64,000 nt of DNA from Lethocerus indicus (taxonomy: Eukaryota > Arthropoda > Insecta > Hemiptera > Belostomatidae): positions 26,988,246-27,052,245 of the forward strand of contig JACDQD010000006.1 in the NCBI GenBank assembly GCA_019843655.1, written 5' to 3'. Both the position numbers and the translations under genes were made by a program. The notes under the pieces were generated by a model, which saw only the letters and a program-made list of their open reading frames with translations, made no database searches and was not told the origin of the DNA. Shown here one piece after another: positions 22,380 to 34,270 of this stretch. Position 1 is the first letter of the stretch. Every line of letters begins with the position of its first letter.

Positions 22380-24508
22380 TTTTCCGATTAGAAAAGTAAG
22401 TCTTTACCTTACGTTTTTTTAGCAGGATTTATTAGTCTACAGTTATCGCGCATTTCCTGTTTTTTTGAGGGACGAATATGGCGTTTCCAATAAGCTTCAA
22501 ATTATATAAATGACTCAATATTGGTTGTAAACATTACATCCGGTAGTTTAATCTGTACGGAACGGAAACGCTTGAAGAGTTTTTAGTTACGATTTCTATT
22601 TGTACTTGGAACTTGAACTGCGCCCAACCGTTGTGGACTTATAAAGACCCGACGTTGGAAGTCACGTTCCGTTTGCAGAGTAAATTCGCGCATTCCAACA
22701 AAGTGATAAGAGATAAGCAGAAGAGCGTTATCGTCTCAATTAATTTCTGCCCAGTCCCTATGCAAATTTTCATCGGGCCAATTCTATTGTCCGGTTCGGA
22801 AAAGCCGGGATTTTCGATAACATCAACCTTTTTCATTCCTTCCCTAATTGGGTGTTCTGGTTCTGCGCGGTCTCAGTCGGCGGCCTTTTTAGGGTTCGCA
22901 CGGCCTGTTCGAACCGACGACAGATTCCTGATTTCGAATTCGTTTTTTCCCCCCCTTTCCCTTTAATGTTTTCCGTGCTTTAATTGAGGATGTGTGCTTG
23001 ATTGTCGCTGCGACAACGGAATTGCACCATGCCGTGACTGGGCGGGTCTTACAATTGAGGCGGCGAGTTGTTGAACTCTCTCACCTTTGAAATGGAATGT
23101 TCTTCGTTATAGTCCATTTCTGTGTGTTCCAGACAAAAATCCTGATTATTGAAAATTTATATTTGTTCAAGGACGTTGTTCATGATGACTTACATTCAGC
23201 CAGAATTATGTTGATTGAAGTACAAATGCTGTGTGTATTTTTTTCACATGTATTTCGCGTTAAAATGAACCACCCAGAGATGACACTTTTGACACAAGAA
23301 AAACCCTAAGGGCTAAGGCGTTTAAGCCGACGCGGGATAATGGATTTGGTAAGAGAGGAAAGGGACCGAACGAGTGGATTATGATGAGGAGAAAGGCGGG
23401 AGTGGAACTTCAGGAACCGGGATTTTGCGACTTATTCCACTATCGGTAGATGGTGGATTGTGTGGTTAGAAACATACCGGGGGGAGCATTAAGGACGGTA
23501 CGAAGGACTTTTGACCGAAATCTCTGGACGGAAGCGATGTTGGATGTCTCGGTGGAACCCCATAGCTCTGGCCAATGTCGGTTTAAGTATCGCTTTGTGT
23601 ATGATTTTTCCTTTTACTCCGAATTTATATGCTGGACGCCAAAATGAGCTACTTGCAACCGGTTACTGTAGCCTGTAATGAAAATTAAAAATATTACATC
23701 AAATAGGAAACCAGAATCTCCATCTAACGTCTTCTATAATTATTGAATAATATCTGTTACAAATTCGGGTCAACTTCAGAACAATAGACGCCGGTCCAAG
23801 ACGACTTACGTCCTAAAAGTTATAAGTCGTGAAAGCGCCTTTTGGAATGAGAAAAATGTTTAGACTGTATTTGTACCGGTTGTAATAAAATCGGGGAAGT
23901 AAAGCGATCCGCCCATTGTTCTTATTCCGACGGTGGATAGATGTTAGTTATTTAACACTTCGTTAGGCCGTAGGAAACTATAAATTCTGTCGCTGTTTTC
24001 TCGTTTTCTGAGTGATGCAACTTACTATTTTTTGTTTTCAAACTCGGAAGATATATATATATACACTTGGGCTTGCGCTGCGACCGCTCATTCTTTCGAT
24101 TCGGAATCGCGCAATCGAGTTTCCGACCGCCTGTTAATCATTTCGTGGTCGTTGTTTCGAAACGCGGAGGTCCGTTGCACAAAAGAAGACAGTTTGAAAT
24201 ATGTCGTGGGACTGTTTCGAGGTTGTACAAAAATTGCCGTATTTTAACCGTGCGAACGCCGATACAATTTCTAATTTTCTAGAGCAACGATGCACAACTC
24301 TCGAATGGGATCGGGTTCTTAGGCTGTAATTGACGATTGAGAATACGCAAGACCGACTTCCTGTCAACGGTCGAGAATAGTCGTCACGAAAACTAGATTC
24401 GTTCCTCGGACAGAACACGATATTTTTTTCTCCAGTTTTTCCATCTATATCAAATTATTTTTAAAACAATATATTACTAGTTCAGAATGCCTGTTGTACG
24501 GTCTGAGA
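22380..24508. other. Non-coding stretch
   Basis: A 117-codon + ORF (22613-22966) and smaller ones, none recognised. A short TA run lies at about 24051-24064. Confidence 0.35.
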
Positions 24509-24552
24509 GGATATGTCTCCTGTCGCCGGTTTGGTATTTCGCTAGACTGGTT
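24509..24552. mobile_element. Hairpin element scrap (left arm)
   Basis: ATGTCTCCTGTCGCCGGTTTGGTATTTCGCTAGACTGGTTTT is a diverged outer left arm without a partner. Confidence 0.75.
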
Positions 24553-25204
24553 TTAGAATTAGATTAGGCAGAATATATGGCAATCTATAACGTGACCTCT
24601 ACCGAGAATATCTGATCTACAATTCTATGACAGCGATCTACAATCTTGTATCTTCAGTTGTTTGTATATTGTCTGTTGTCTATGAAAGATGGTCTTGTTC
24701 TTCTGAATTCCCGTATTTATTTCCAATATTTGTTAATCAGGACTTATTTGTATAAATGCTGTTTTTGAATACCTGCGTGTATCGTCTGCGTACCGGATGG
24801 ATATCTACAGAATTCGAAACATTACATTGGTGGTCTTTAATGACCAACTGTTCAAGCGTTGACGATCCGTCTGTCATAATTGTATTTTTACACATCAAAT
24901 GTTGTCAACTTTAAACTGTTCGCCGATTTTTGAATTATTTTTACGAAAAGTGAAAGTTTTCAAAGCCGCGTGACCAACAAGAACTCGCGTCGGTCGTTAA
25001 AACTTGACCCGGCCGACCGGTGGATGTACATTCGACGGGAGAAAGCAAATATATATCGTGTTTTAAAATTGTACCGCCCGTGACGGCTATTACATACGTC
25101 GAAAACCGGACCGAGGACCGAGTCATATTTATTACTGTAAAAACATGAAACCACTTGCTCCGATAAAAGAGAGTTTACTCTAATATCAATAGATGACTGA
25201 TATA

Positions 25205-25388
25205 TTAGGGGTACCCAAAAGTAATTCATTTTATTTTGCTAAAAAAGAAACTTTAATTATTAATCTACTATATATTTACCGATATTATCAACATCTCTCC
25301 GGGCACTTTTCCTGTAGATTTTCGATTCCCCTCTTGAAGAGAACTCCTCAAGACCAAAATGCATCTAACTTTTGGGAATATTATAATT
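25205..25388 (-). mobile_element. mariner deletion derivative
   Basis: Left end TTAGGGGTACCCAAAAGTAAT after TATA; right end degraded (CTAACTTTTGGGAATATTATA). The internal sequence matches the copy at 13815-14027. The transposase tail is broken by indels. Confidence 0.85.
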
Positions 25389-28041
25389 GTATATAAAGGG
25401 AATACTGTTTGAAAATAACCCTGATCACTAAAATGCAGATTTTTACGTTGATCCCGATTCTTCAGTTTCTCAAGACCGCATATCTCAATGTAAGACACTT
25501 CTGACTGACTGTAGCTCTGAGATGTGCTTATTGTCGATTAGTTAATTATACGAAATATTTTTTTAAAAAAAGGTGTGGGGGGGGCGAAAATTCTTCTTTC
25601 AATAATCTAAAGGCGATGCGGTTATTCTTGGGAGTTGAAAGAGATCGTTTTATTATCAATAAAGCCGTTTTATTCGGGTAGTTAATATTGTCATTCCAGA
25701 CTATGTCTGGATAAATATTCCACTTCTTAATTGCTGTTCGGGGGCGGTCGGGAAAGGTCTTTAAATGCGGGCTTAATTCGCGTAATTGGAAATCATATAC
25801 GTGGGCGAGACAGGCCATTTCTTTTCGATTTTTTTTTCAGCGCGTCGATTTTTAACCGTGGACCCGACGTAGTGCTCCACATTTCCAGAGGCCGTCCCTC
25901 GTTTCCAGGGGCTGCTAATTGGTCCGGAGAAAAAGCGAGGACCAGTTTTGCAGAACCCGCTTCTGGTTGGAAAGCGGTCCCAGCACCTCGAGCCGATTCC
26001 TATTTATTTACACTAAGTCTCCCTGCGACTTTTCGCCGGCCTCCATCGTTTTATCGACGCGCTGATAAATAAGATCGGAGCTGAATCTACGCTGAGTTCG
26101 TTGAACCGCTGCTGGAAGAAAGTAGTCGTCGTAGCATCGGGTTCCGAATGAACTCTCTTACTCTTTGCTCGAATTACAGGCGTTTGATTATTTATTTTTT
26201 TCGAATACTCATTAAATAGACTAGGAATTAAAGTATAATCAATAACCGACTTAAATTTCAGTTCAGAACAAAAATTTCTTTAAACACTCTTTTTGCCTTT
26301 CGACGCCGTATCTATCTAGCGCTTCCCCCCATCAGATAGTGCTCTAATTTTATATATATAAAATGAGTAAATTTAACGAGAAAACGTTGAAAAATCGTTT
26401 TGCAGAATAACAATATTCAGTTCCTGACAAAATACCGTGTAAAATTTCGTACCGTTTTGTTGGATTTCTTGCCTAGTTCGAAAAGGTACCGCCGGTGTAG
26501 TGACGGCGCTGGTGGTAAAGAAATTCGAAAATTCATAAAAAATTAACCAAACGGCGGACGAAATCGAACAATATTCGGGCAGCTATAGAAAAAAAATGAT
26601 TCGGTCCTAACGGTATCGTCTGAAATAACGCGTATAAGCAATTTTATGTAATGAAACGAGGTTTATTGCGACTCAGATTTCTCTCCTGTTCATCGTCCTA
26701 TAATAGTAACTGGGGGCTCCGAATTCCCAGGCCCTCGGGTATGCTCCGTTCCATTGATCTCCCACTTGTGGGAACATTTTTAATGTTCTCCGTTAATTTA
26801 TATTGGATGTTTCCAATTGCCAATCTCTGTTTTAATTGACCGCGTTAGCAGGCGGTCCCGCCGTGTTTTTGGACTCCCCCCGTTTCAGCGCGCGCCATTA
26901 AACACTTATTGAACTACTGTAATAACCGTAACTGGATTCAGAAGAATTCGGTTGGGAATTAAAATATTATTTTTAAGTGCGTTATTCTTCAAACGATGAA
27001 ACTTTCTGATAGACCGTTTTCGACTTTTCGCCCCCCTCTTTCCATTGCGGTTCCTGCGTCCCCCTTCGTGTTGCATCCCACATAATTTCTTTTCTTTCAT
27101 CCTCGTCTTCGCATACTCCACTCAAATTATTAGCACTGGTGTTCATTTCTATGGAAATGCACCCTATTCTTAAGAGAATGATTCATCGTTACACACGGAG
27201 TAAATCGCGTTTCTGGCTGATTTACGTCCAGAGCGTCCAATACCTCGTGATGGAAGCATATTTAATTGTTCCTTTGGCCGATATGTAAATTGACGGGGGT
27301 TTTTTTTTCATAATAAATGCAAAACCCACCGGAATTACGGAACCTTGGTCAGGGTTTTCTCTAAAGCAGAGGTGAGTTTTCACGGTGCACGACTCCATTA
27401 ATAGTACCGTTTTTCCGTTTTTAAGATCTCGATTTCGATTGGGTATCGCGACGTGAACTTGACCTGCAGTCATTATTAACACTGAAGAAGAATAAAATTA
27501 TTTCATTCACAGGATGAAGATTGATACTGTTCCAGTTATATTGTCATTCTTGAAGTTATAAGTACAAATTACTGTTTATAAATGGAACGTATTGCAGTTG
27601 TGGACAGCGACAAAGCAGATATAAGTGGATTTTTAAGTAAAACATCTCTTCATTTTACAATAAAGTTATTGTAGGAGTTACTTCCATATTGAACCGTGTT
27701 GAAGTTTTATTACAGATCATAAAATCTTATGAAACAAAGTTAACTATTTATAGTTTCGACAGCCTAGTTCAGAACAGTTTCCAGTTCTAGAACAAGTTCC
27801 TCTATTGGAGAAAGTTGTGTGCAGCTTGTGGTCTCTAGTCTATAAAGTACAAACTTTCGATTAGTGTTTTCAATTATTTTTATCCAGTTTTCAAGATTAA
27901 CAGTTTTTAAAATCTGTCGAAAGTACAGACAACGAGTATTTTAATATAGTATTTAAGTTGATGGTTTTCTATTGTAAATTCACGAAGTTATGAACGAACT
28001 TAATCATGTTACCGACGCACCAAGCGTTTCATACCGACTGG
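25389..28041. other. Non-coding stretch
   Basis: A 113-codon + ORF at 25731-26072 and others, not recognised. TATATATATA lies near 26351. No element boundaries were found. Confidence 0.35.
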
Positions 28042-28055
28042 CGATAGATGGCGCC
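28042..28055 (+). promoter_or_regulatory. CTCF-like motif
   Basis: CGATAGATGGCGCC closely resembles the sites at 3881 and 3938 and lies in a small GC-rich island within AT-rich DNA. Confidence 0.4.
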
Positions 28056-28517
28056 TCCGGCTTCGTCTTGGAGCCGTTTCATTCTCGAGAGCATTGAATA
28101 TTTCTTTTCTTTATTAATTAAAGCTATTAACAGTAATTAATGTAGATGTTTGAAAGCATTCCGAATTCTACAAGGTTCGTGTTTTGATACGCAGCAATAA
28201 ATTCTGAAAAAATACTTTCTTGAGGACAATTTAACTAAATTATAATAAGGGTCTACATTATCGACTGGAATTAGTTAAAATATACAATTAGTTTCTGTTG
28301 TTTGATAATATAGAGAAGATAAATGAAAATTACCGACAAATAATTTCCCCATTGAAAAGAACGTTATTACATATCTTTTTTTTATGGCATTGAGAATTTC
28401 TGTACTTTTAGGCTTTCAATATGTGTTTCAATTGTTATTGAACAGAATTCAATTTTAAATCTGGATTATCGTACAACTTCTGAACACTCGTTAGAAATTG
28501 TTTTCTTGCTATTAAAA

Positions 28518-28568
28518 ATGAATATACTATCCCTGTTGTTGCTGTTGGATATATTGTACCTTTTAACA
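28518..28568 (+). CDS. Candidate signal-peptide first exon
   Basis: ATG in the context ATTAAAAATGA opens MNILSLLLLLDILYLLT, a hydrophobic leader-like sequence, then a consensus donor ACA|GTAAGT in phase 0. Read through, the frame stops after 29 residues (ending NSGVNCQ). It could be a short secreted-protein first exon, a tiny ORF, or chance in Leu-codon-rich AT DNA. No downstream partner exon was identified. Confidence 0.25.
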
Positions 28569-29029
28569 GTAAGTTGGGTCATCAATTCAGGAGTCAACTG
28601 TCAATAAATTTTAATTGATGCTTAAATTGAATGATGCATTCTCATTGTATGTCGCACATAATACTTACAATTTATTGTTAGCCGCGTGTACCTGCAGGAA
28701 AGCAGAAGCACGGACATTTCTTGTTGTCCAGTAGGCCGCTATAATTCGAGATTTACGCCTCCCTGTGTCCGAAGTGGTGGTAGGTGCGGGTACAACTTTC
28801 TTTCTAGCAGTTCTGAATCCAGTCCCCAGTGGTCGTGAATCCTTTCTGAACAAACGAGAAAGCCTCAATGAAACGGCCGGCGTCGGGGACTTTTGTCGCT
28901 GGGGAAAGTCAAAGTTGTCATTGAAAGGGAAATATATCGACCCGCCCGTTTCTATTTATGTACTCGGATTTATGATCGAAATTCTATTTTATGACACCTC
29001 TCGGGTGGTTCGCAATGCTTCGGAATAAC
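28569..29029. other. Non-coding stretch with ambiguous minus-strand ORF
   Basis: 28665-28868 is open on the minus strand. Within it a CTGCAG|GTACAC donor-like site (minus strand) follows a coding-looking frame (PAPTTTSDTGRRKSRIIAAY). The acceptor side is weak, so no exon is called. Confidence 0.25.
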
Positions 29030-29042
29030 ATTCTCATTTGTC

Positions 29043-29741
29043 GTAGATCCGTTGTGTTTCTGTCTCCTCTCGCTGGTTTGGTCTTTTGCTAGACCGGTTT
29101 CGGCCGCTCGCCATCTTCAGTAGCGGTGTCAGTTATTAGCGTCAGAATAATCATTATTAGGCGGTGATAAATCACTTTATTGCCTCGTATTATTACACCG
29201 AATTCCTCGAATTCGACGCAGCCTAATCGATACAAGAGGATACTTTAAGGTTGTAGGTCTTTTATTAGTTTAGAATACCGGTTTTGTGGTATTCGAGGGG
29301 TTGGAATACCGTAGATTTCGTGTGTTTCTGTCTCCTCTCGCCGGTTTGGGGTCTTTTGCTAGACCGGTCTTTCGGCCGCTCGCCATCTTCAGTACTGTCC
29401 AAGTGACAGTGACAGTGCAGTGAGGATGCCCGAAAAACATCTAAAGTGCGAACAGTGACAGGACACCGCTACTGAAGATGGCGAGAGCAGCCGAAACCGG
29501 TCTAGCCGTCTTCAGTAGCGGTTTTGGCACTCTGGATGTTTTCGGGCTGGAAGGATGTCCTTCACTGTCCACTGAGGACAATCCGTGGTCCAAGTTCAAA
29601 AACATCCAAAGTGCCAACTGCTGAAGGTGGCGAGCGGCCGAAACCGGTCTAGCAAAAGACCCCAAACCAGCGAGAGGAGACAGAAACACAACAAATCTAC
29701 TGTATTCCAACCCCTCGTCGGCCACAAAACAGGTTTGTTAA
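29043..29741 (+). mobile_element. Composite hairpin element bounded by a 12-bp target duplication
   Basis: Starts GTAGATCCGTTGTGTTTCTGTC with a left arm to about 29135, then repeat R-C (29145-29322). A second hairpin unit follows with its own left tail, arm, loop (GTGACAGTGACAGTGCAGTG), an inner nested inversion, and the closing right arm and tail (ACAAAACAGGTTTGTTAA). ATTCTCATTTGT at 29030-29041 matches ATTCCCATTTGT at 29742-29753 in 11 of 12 positions. The whole 699-bp unit therefore seems to have inserted as one piece. Confidence 0.85.
29145..29322 (+). repeat. Dispersed repeat R-C, copy 1
   Basis: Matches 45846-46012: ATTAGGCGGTGATAAATCAC, TTATTGCCTCG, CCTAATCGATACAAGAGGAT and GGTCTTTTATTAGTTTAGAAT, running into the hairpin tail in both copies. 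Confidence 0.9.
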
Positions 29742-29753
29742 ATTCCCATTTGT

Positions 29754-31133
29754 GATCAGTAATTTTCCCGCTTATTAATCGATCGCGAGCGATAAGCCCA
29801 AAGTGGAACGAGTGGAGGGGAAAAATTCGAAAGAAAACTTGAAAATTTGAATAGATCTGGTCGAAAAACAGAACATAACATTTTTCAAGCTTTGAAACAG
29901 AAAACACCTGGGAACTCCTAGTGTATCGCTCTAAAAGTTGAAAAATAATAATAAAATTGATAGAAACGGTTTTATAATTACTTTTTAGTATCTTTATCAA
30001 ACTAAAACTAGTCCTACTGTTACGTTTTCTTTTATTTCATATCGCCTGGTCAGTGAAAATTTTATTCTGAAGCTCTCTGTCGACTGGTTCTTTAAAATTG
30101 AGGTAGAAAATAATTTAGGCACATTTTTCCCCGCGAATTTTCGTTCGGGATACTTTTCCTTCTTCCGATGAAGGCGCTCTATCCCTGTCATGTGGTTTGG
30201 TTCGCTAGCTGTTTTTTTCTTTTTTTTTAAGGATATAGAGGAAAGCGTAGATTGTAAACTCTGGGACAGACAGCCGAAATGGGCGCCGTAAACCTGCGAA
30301 TTGTTGGTCCCGTACCGAAAATTTCCAACGGTATTCGCCCACGCGCTTAGCTCTCGGATTTCCTGCGTGGGCTTTTCGAACCTGAGACCGTTCCCGAAGC
30401 TGTAACGGTTTCGCGGTGTCGGTCACCTCTCATATTCTGTAGAACAACAGAACCAATTCTCCTTTCGAAGTCACAGACTACGAAAACGAAGAGTATTCGC
30501 CGTGTCTTCATGACTTTATCGAGTATTCGGCGATAAATGCGTTAGATTGAACAAAAAAAGTCAGTAGTAACTCATTTTTTCAGGGTCTGCAGTATATCTT
30601 CATTCTGAATTATACAATGTATGAATCGTTCACTTACGGCGAAACAACCGGTGAAATTATCCCTCCCCCCAGGAAATTCCCGTAGGATGATTTCATTGTC
30701 AAAAGATTAATTTAAATTACAAGAAAAAAACAACTAATAATAAAAACTGGCATAGTGCTTTGCACACTGACCGGTCTGTATTTATTGAATTTTCTAAATC
30801 GATGCAGGCGGAATAGCCCGCCTTTAATCGATTTTGGAAAATTGATTAAACGTTCCCGAACATCGTTCAATTTCAATCCAGAACATCAATCTCCTGTTTA
30901 ACAATAGGTTCCCGAAAAAGAGAGTCTGACGTATTTAATCATAGTCTTTCTTGGGTTAGGTTATCAACCCGTCCAGTTTCCATCATTTGACGTTATCACT
31001 AGTCTACCGTGTCAAATATAAAATTTAATATTAATTTATGACTGTAGAAACATTGTCCACGTAAGAAAAACTTTTGTATGGATTTCTTCAGTTTTTTTTT
31101 TTAGTAATTCAAGTTCGAAATCCAATAGATACT
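29754..31133. other. Non-coding stretch
   Basis: AT-rich, no recognised feature. Confidence 0.4.
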
Positions 31134-31214
31134 GGCTACAAAAAAACCGTAGATTGAACATACTTATTTCGCGGAAATCTAATATTCGCGATACTTTTTG
31201 GACAGACCCCGTAT
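31134..31214 (-). repeat. Direct repeat R-D copy 1 (Tc1/mariner-like end)
   Basis: GGCTACAAAAAAACCGTAGATTGAACATAC... ending GATACTTTTTGGACAGACCCCGTA. The reverse complement begins TACGGGGTCTGTCCAAAAAG, resembling the terminal repeats of Tc1/mariner elements next to a TA. About 90% identical to copy 2. Confidence 0.8.
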
Positions 31215-31563
31215 ATTAAGGTTCCCGCCTAAATAGGACTTACTATTATTGTAAAACTTCGAAGACTGTCGGTTTACTGTCTGAACTTAAGTTGTATCTA
31301 TTAAAATACGTTTGTAATGGCTCACTAGGTATTGGATGAAAATATTTGAAATTCTAATTTCAGTTTTCTAACACAGTCAACATTCGATACGCTTCCGCGC
31401 ACTTAATTTCGTTTTTCGCACAAAATTTGACACAGATTCTCCGATCCATTTTTCGGGGAATGGGTAAAAATCGAACCCTTAAAAACGTGTGCAAGAAAAG
31501 CGGCTTTAAAAGATTAACTGAACGTTCACAACGGCTGAAATTGTCGGCAATGTACAAACACGA

Positions 31564-31645
31564 GGCTACAAAAAAACCGTAGATTGAATATACTTATTTC
31601 GCGGAAATCTAAAATTCGCGATACTTTTTTTAACAGACCTCGTAT
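31564..31645 (-). repeat. Direct repeat R-D copy 2
   Basis: Same block as 31134-31214, in the same orientation, ending TTAACAGACCTCGTAT. No inverted partner end is seen nearby, so these are two solitary ends rather than one element. Confidence 0.8.
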
Positions 31646-33076
31646 TGCCAACCCGAGGAAGGGCCGTTGGCTTTTGAGTTGGAACATCGAAACGTTCATA
31701 TTTCTGTACGACTGATAGGGCCAAAATTGGTCTAAATTTAGACCGAAATCGGCCTATGAAGGGGCTACAAATTAAGCGTGGTGTAAATTAGTGTTACGCA
31801 AGCACAGTGGAGGCAATCAGGGGGCTAGAAAAAGGGCGTTACATAATTTGGGCCTCCTGTTTTGCGGTCCGCACTTTTGAGGGCTCTCCCGACTTCACTT
31901 AAAACCCAATGTCCGATTCTTTTTTTCATAACGAAGCCGCTTCCTGAACGGTACCGATTTGCTTTGAGTTAGTTTCAGTTGTCGTTCGCCCCTTTATCGT
32001 TTTCCAATCGGCATTAGGATGTTGCATTATATTGTTAATAAACCCAATAATGTTTCGTTGGTGTTTGTGACCGGCCGAATACAGTGTCCGTCTGTGGTTC
32101 GACAATGAAACGTAGTATGTCGTTTTTATTCCTTTAAAAAAAAAAAAAAAATATCGACGAATGTATCCGTAGGAGATACCTGTCGTTCCCGGCTCGCTTA
32201 GGCTCTTCTCCATCCTCAGTAGAAACCGAGACCGGCACAATTCAAATCTTGGGCATCAGTTTTGCTGTCAATATTAATTTCAATTGTAATTCAGGTCAGA
32301 ACTGATTCATTTTCTTTTCATTGTGGGCTCATTTCTCCGCGCCAATCTTCAATGGGACGTGGAAGCCTTTTCGATGTCCGTAGATAGTGATATAACGATT
32401 ATGTAATAATATAGTGTCATTAAATTAGCGGTATAAAATCGTATACACGCCCACGCCAAGATAACTCGTGAGGACATCGGTGTATATTCGATACAGGGCG
32501 GTTTAATGTAGCTACAAGATTTTTATATCGCCCAATGCAAATTGGACAGACGATAAAAGGGTAGACGTTGTTTTAGATTAGACAGTTGTTATCTCGGCGT
32601 CTGCGTAACATAGTTTGTCTGGTGACGCTGTCAATTGTGCCTAGTTTTATTATTACGTTATCGGCCGTGGACCGCGTTTAGTGCTGATATGATTTCATGT
32701 TGGAATCTCTAATCGAAAGAATCTACAAGGTTAGCGTGAAAGCCAAAATTTTATTTTAACACTTCTTAATAAAAAAAAAAAAAAGGTTTATCATCATAGT
32801 CTACAATCAAACCTCTTTGGTGTTACCTTTACCGGTTATCTATTGATTGCTTTTGAATAGATCTAAAATTGGGTATAATACCGGTCATGACAGTATTTTA
32901 ATATTAAATCATTTCCGGTTTAGCGAAATTAGCTATGACGCCAATTTCTGTTTGTTTCCTGAAAATTTACTGTATACATGCGTTGAGCTAGGTTAAGAGA
33001 TGAGCTAAGCCCAGTTTTGGATTATATCTGGTTAGTGAAAAATTCCGTAACGATTTTCCTATTATTTATGTTACAG
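31646..33076. other. Intron-like stretch
   Basis: AT-rich with A14 tracts near 32138 and 32770. It ends in GTAACGATTTTCCTATTATTTATGTTACAG, a good branch point, tract and acceptor. Confidence 0.5.
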
Positions 33077-33199
33077 GGAAAAGCGTGCAGAATGGAGAAA
33101 AGGTTATTCAGCAGCAGCAGCAGCAGCAGCAGGTGCGAAAAGCCACACCGAAAAGGTCGACGTCTGCAGCTGCCTCGCAGAAACCGATCCCACTTAGAG
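33077..33199 (+). CDS. Internal exon encoding a poly-Gln segment (phase 1-1)
   Basis: The strongest exon in the window: TTATGTTACAG acceptor, AGAG|GTAAGT consensus donor, 123 nt, open frame. It reads KSVQNGEKVI, then eight CAG-encoded Gln, then VRKATPKRSTSAAASQKPIP-LR and a split Gly codon. Both ends are phase 1, so it joins in frame to 410-526 (Gly at the junction) or to 17609-17953 (Trp at the junction). The basic Ser/Thr-rich composition suggests a disordered cytoplasmic or nuclear linker. ATG at 33093 lies in another frame. The pure CAG run may be length-polymorphic. Family not recognised. Confidence 0.7.
33109..33132 (+). repeat. (CAG)8 within exon
   Basis: Eight uninterrupted CAG codons read as Gln in the exon frame. 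Confidence 0.97.
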
Positions 33200-34036
33200 G
33201 TAAGTCCCAACAGTTCATCGTTCAATTTCTTCTCTGGAAGTGTTTTTGTGGTGGAAGTTTCCTCTTTTTGGTTGTTCAGCTCAGGATTATGACGAACGAA
33301 GTGGACGCAGGAAAGAAACGAAAACAATTGTCAGGAGGAATTTTTTTTATTATCGGCATTGTAAAATTTATTTAAGACATTTTTCCAGTTTCCTATTGAA
33401 ATTGAGCGTTATCTGAATAACGAATGGTCTAAAATAAGAAAGAAATTCATTCATATCGCTTTTTTCCGAAGAAAATGGCGACATTTCGAGTCCTTGAATG
33501 GTCCTATATCGGATCGTGAGAAACCGAAGAATAAAGCGAAGGAACGGTTACGGCTCTTCTCGTAACCCAAGGCCGTATTTAAATTGCGCTTATTTTATTC
33601 TCCACAACACGAGAACATATTTCGTGCCGAATATTCTCTTGTTTGAAAATAATTCTTTAGTTTCTTAGTTACGTTCGGCTCTGTGTGTTACTTAAATATG
33701 ATAATATATGGTAAAATCGATCACACCCACAGAACCAATATGGAAAAGACATACCAGCCATGGAATACCGGATATGGACAAAGTTCAATTAAGTATATAC
33801 ATTTATTATGGACGTAAATGGCGGCAGACAGGACGTGTTTTCAACTCCGGGTAATTCGAAAAATAATCGTTCATTTACAGTATACGATTTTATATTTTAG
33901 AATTCTATATATATTACAGTATTATTCCTATCCGTATTTATTCCTTTTGTAATATTACACGACGAAAACTGTAAACTCTCGTTCCGAGATTGTTCCGCAA
34001 TGAATTACCGCTTTTTTTACTGTCTGCTATCGTAAG
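33200..34036. other. Intron-like stretch
   Basis: Starts with GTAAGT. AT-rich, no element recognised. Confidence 0.45.
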
Positions 34037-34270
34037 AGAATGTCACCGCCGTTCGCTGTGCAGCAAATTAAATGTACGTTTGTACATCGACAGAACTCGA
34101 TCTCGACAGTGTACACTGACGATAAAACAAAGTGTCGTACAAACGGCTTTATCCCGGGTGAAAGGACGAAGTCCGGTCGTTCGGAAGGGAAAAGGCGAAG
34201 TTGTCGCCTGACATGTAATTATACCCGCTCGGAAAGAAATGTTACAATAAACGACGGCATTAAGGAAACG
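34037..34270 (+). CDS. Candidate exon with Cys and N-glycosylation motifs
   Basis: A 77-codon open frame from ATG 34040 (MSPPFAVQQIKCTFVHRQNS...) to ACG|GTAAGT in phase 0. It is preceded by CTTTTTTTACTGTCTGCTATCGTAAG, which could be an acceptor. It has four Cys (in IKC, TKC, RSC and LTC contexts) and NYT and NVT sequons, so an extracellular segment is possible. Phase 0 makes it incompatible with the phase-1 exon set unless another exon intervenes. No domain is recognised; it may be a chance ORF with a chance donor. Confidence 0.28.

Noticed and set aside
28665..28868. Possible minus-strand exon ending CTGCAG|GTACAC
   Set aside because: The frame looks coding, but the acceptor side lacks a pyrimidine tract and no partner exon is visible.
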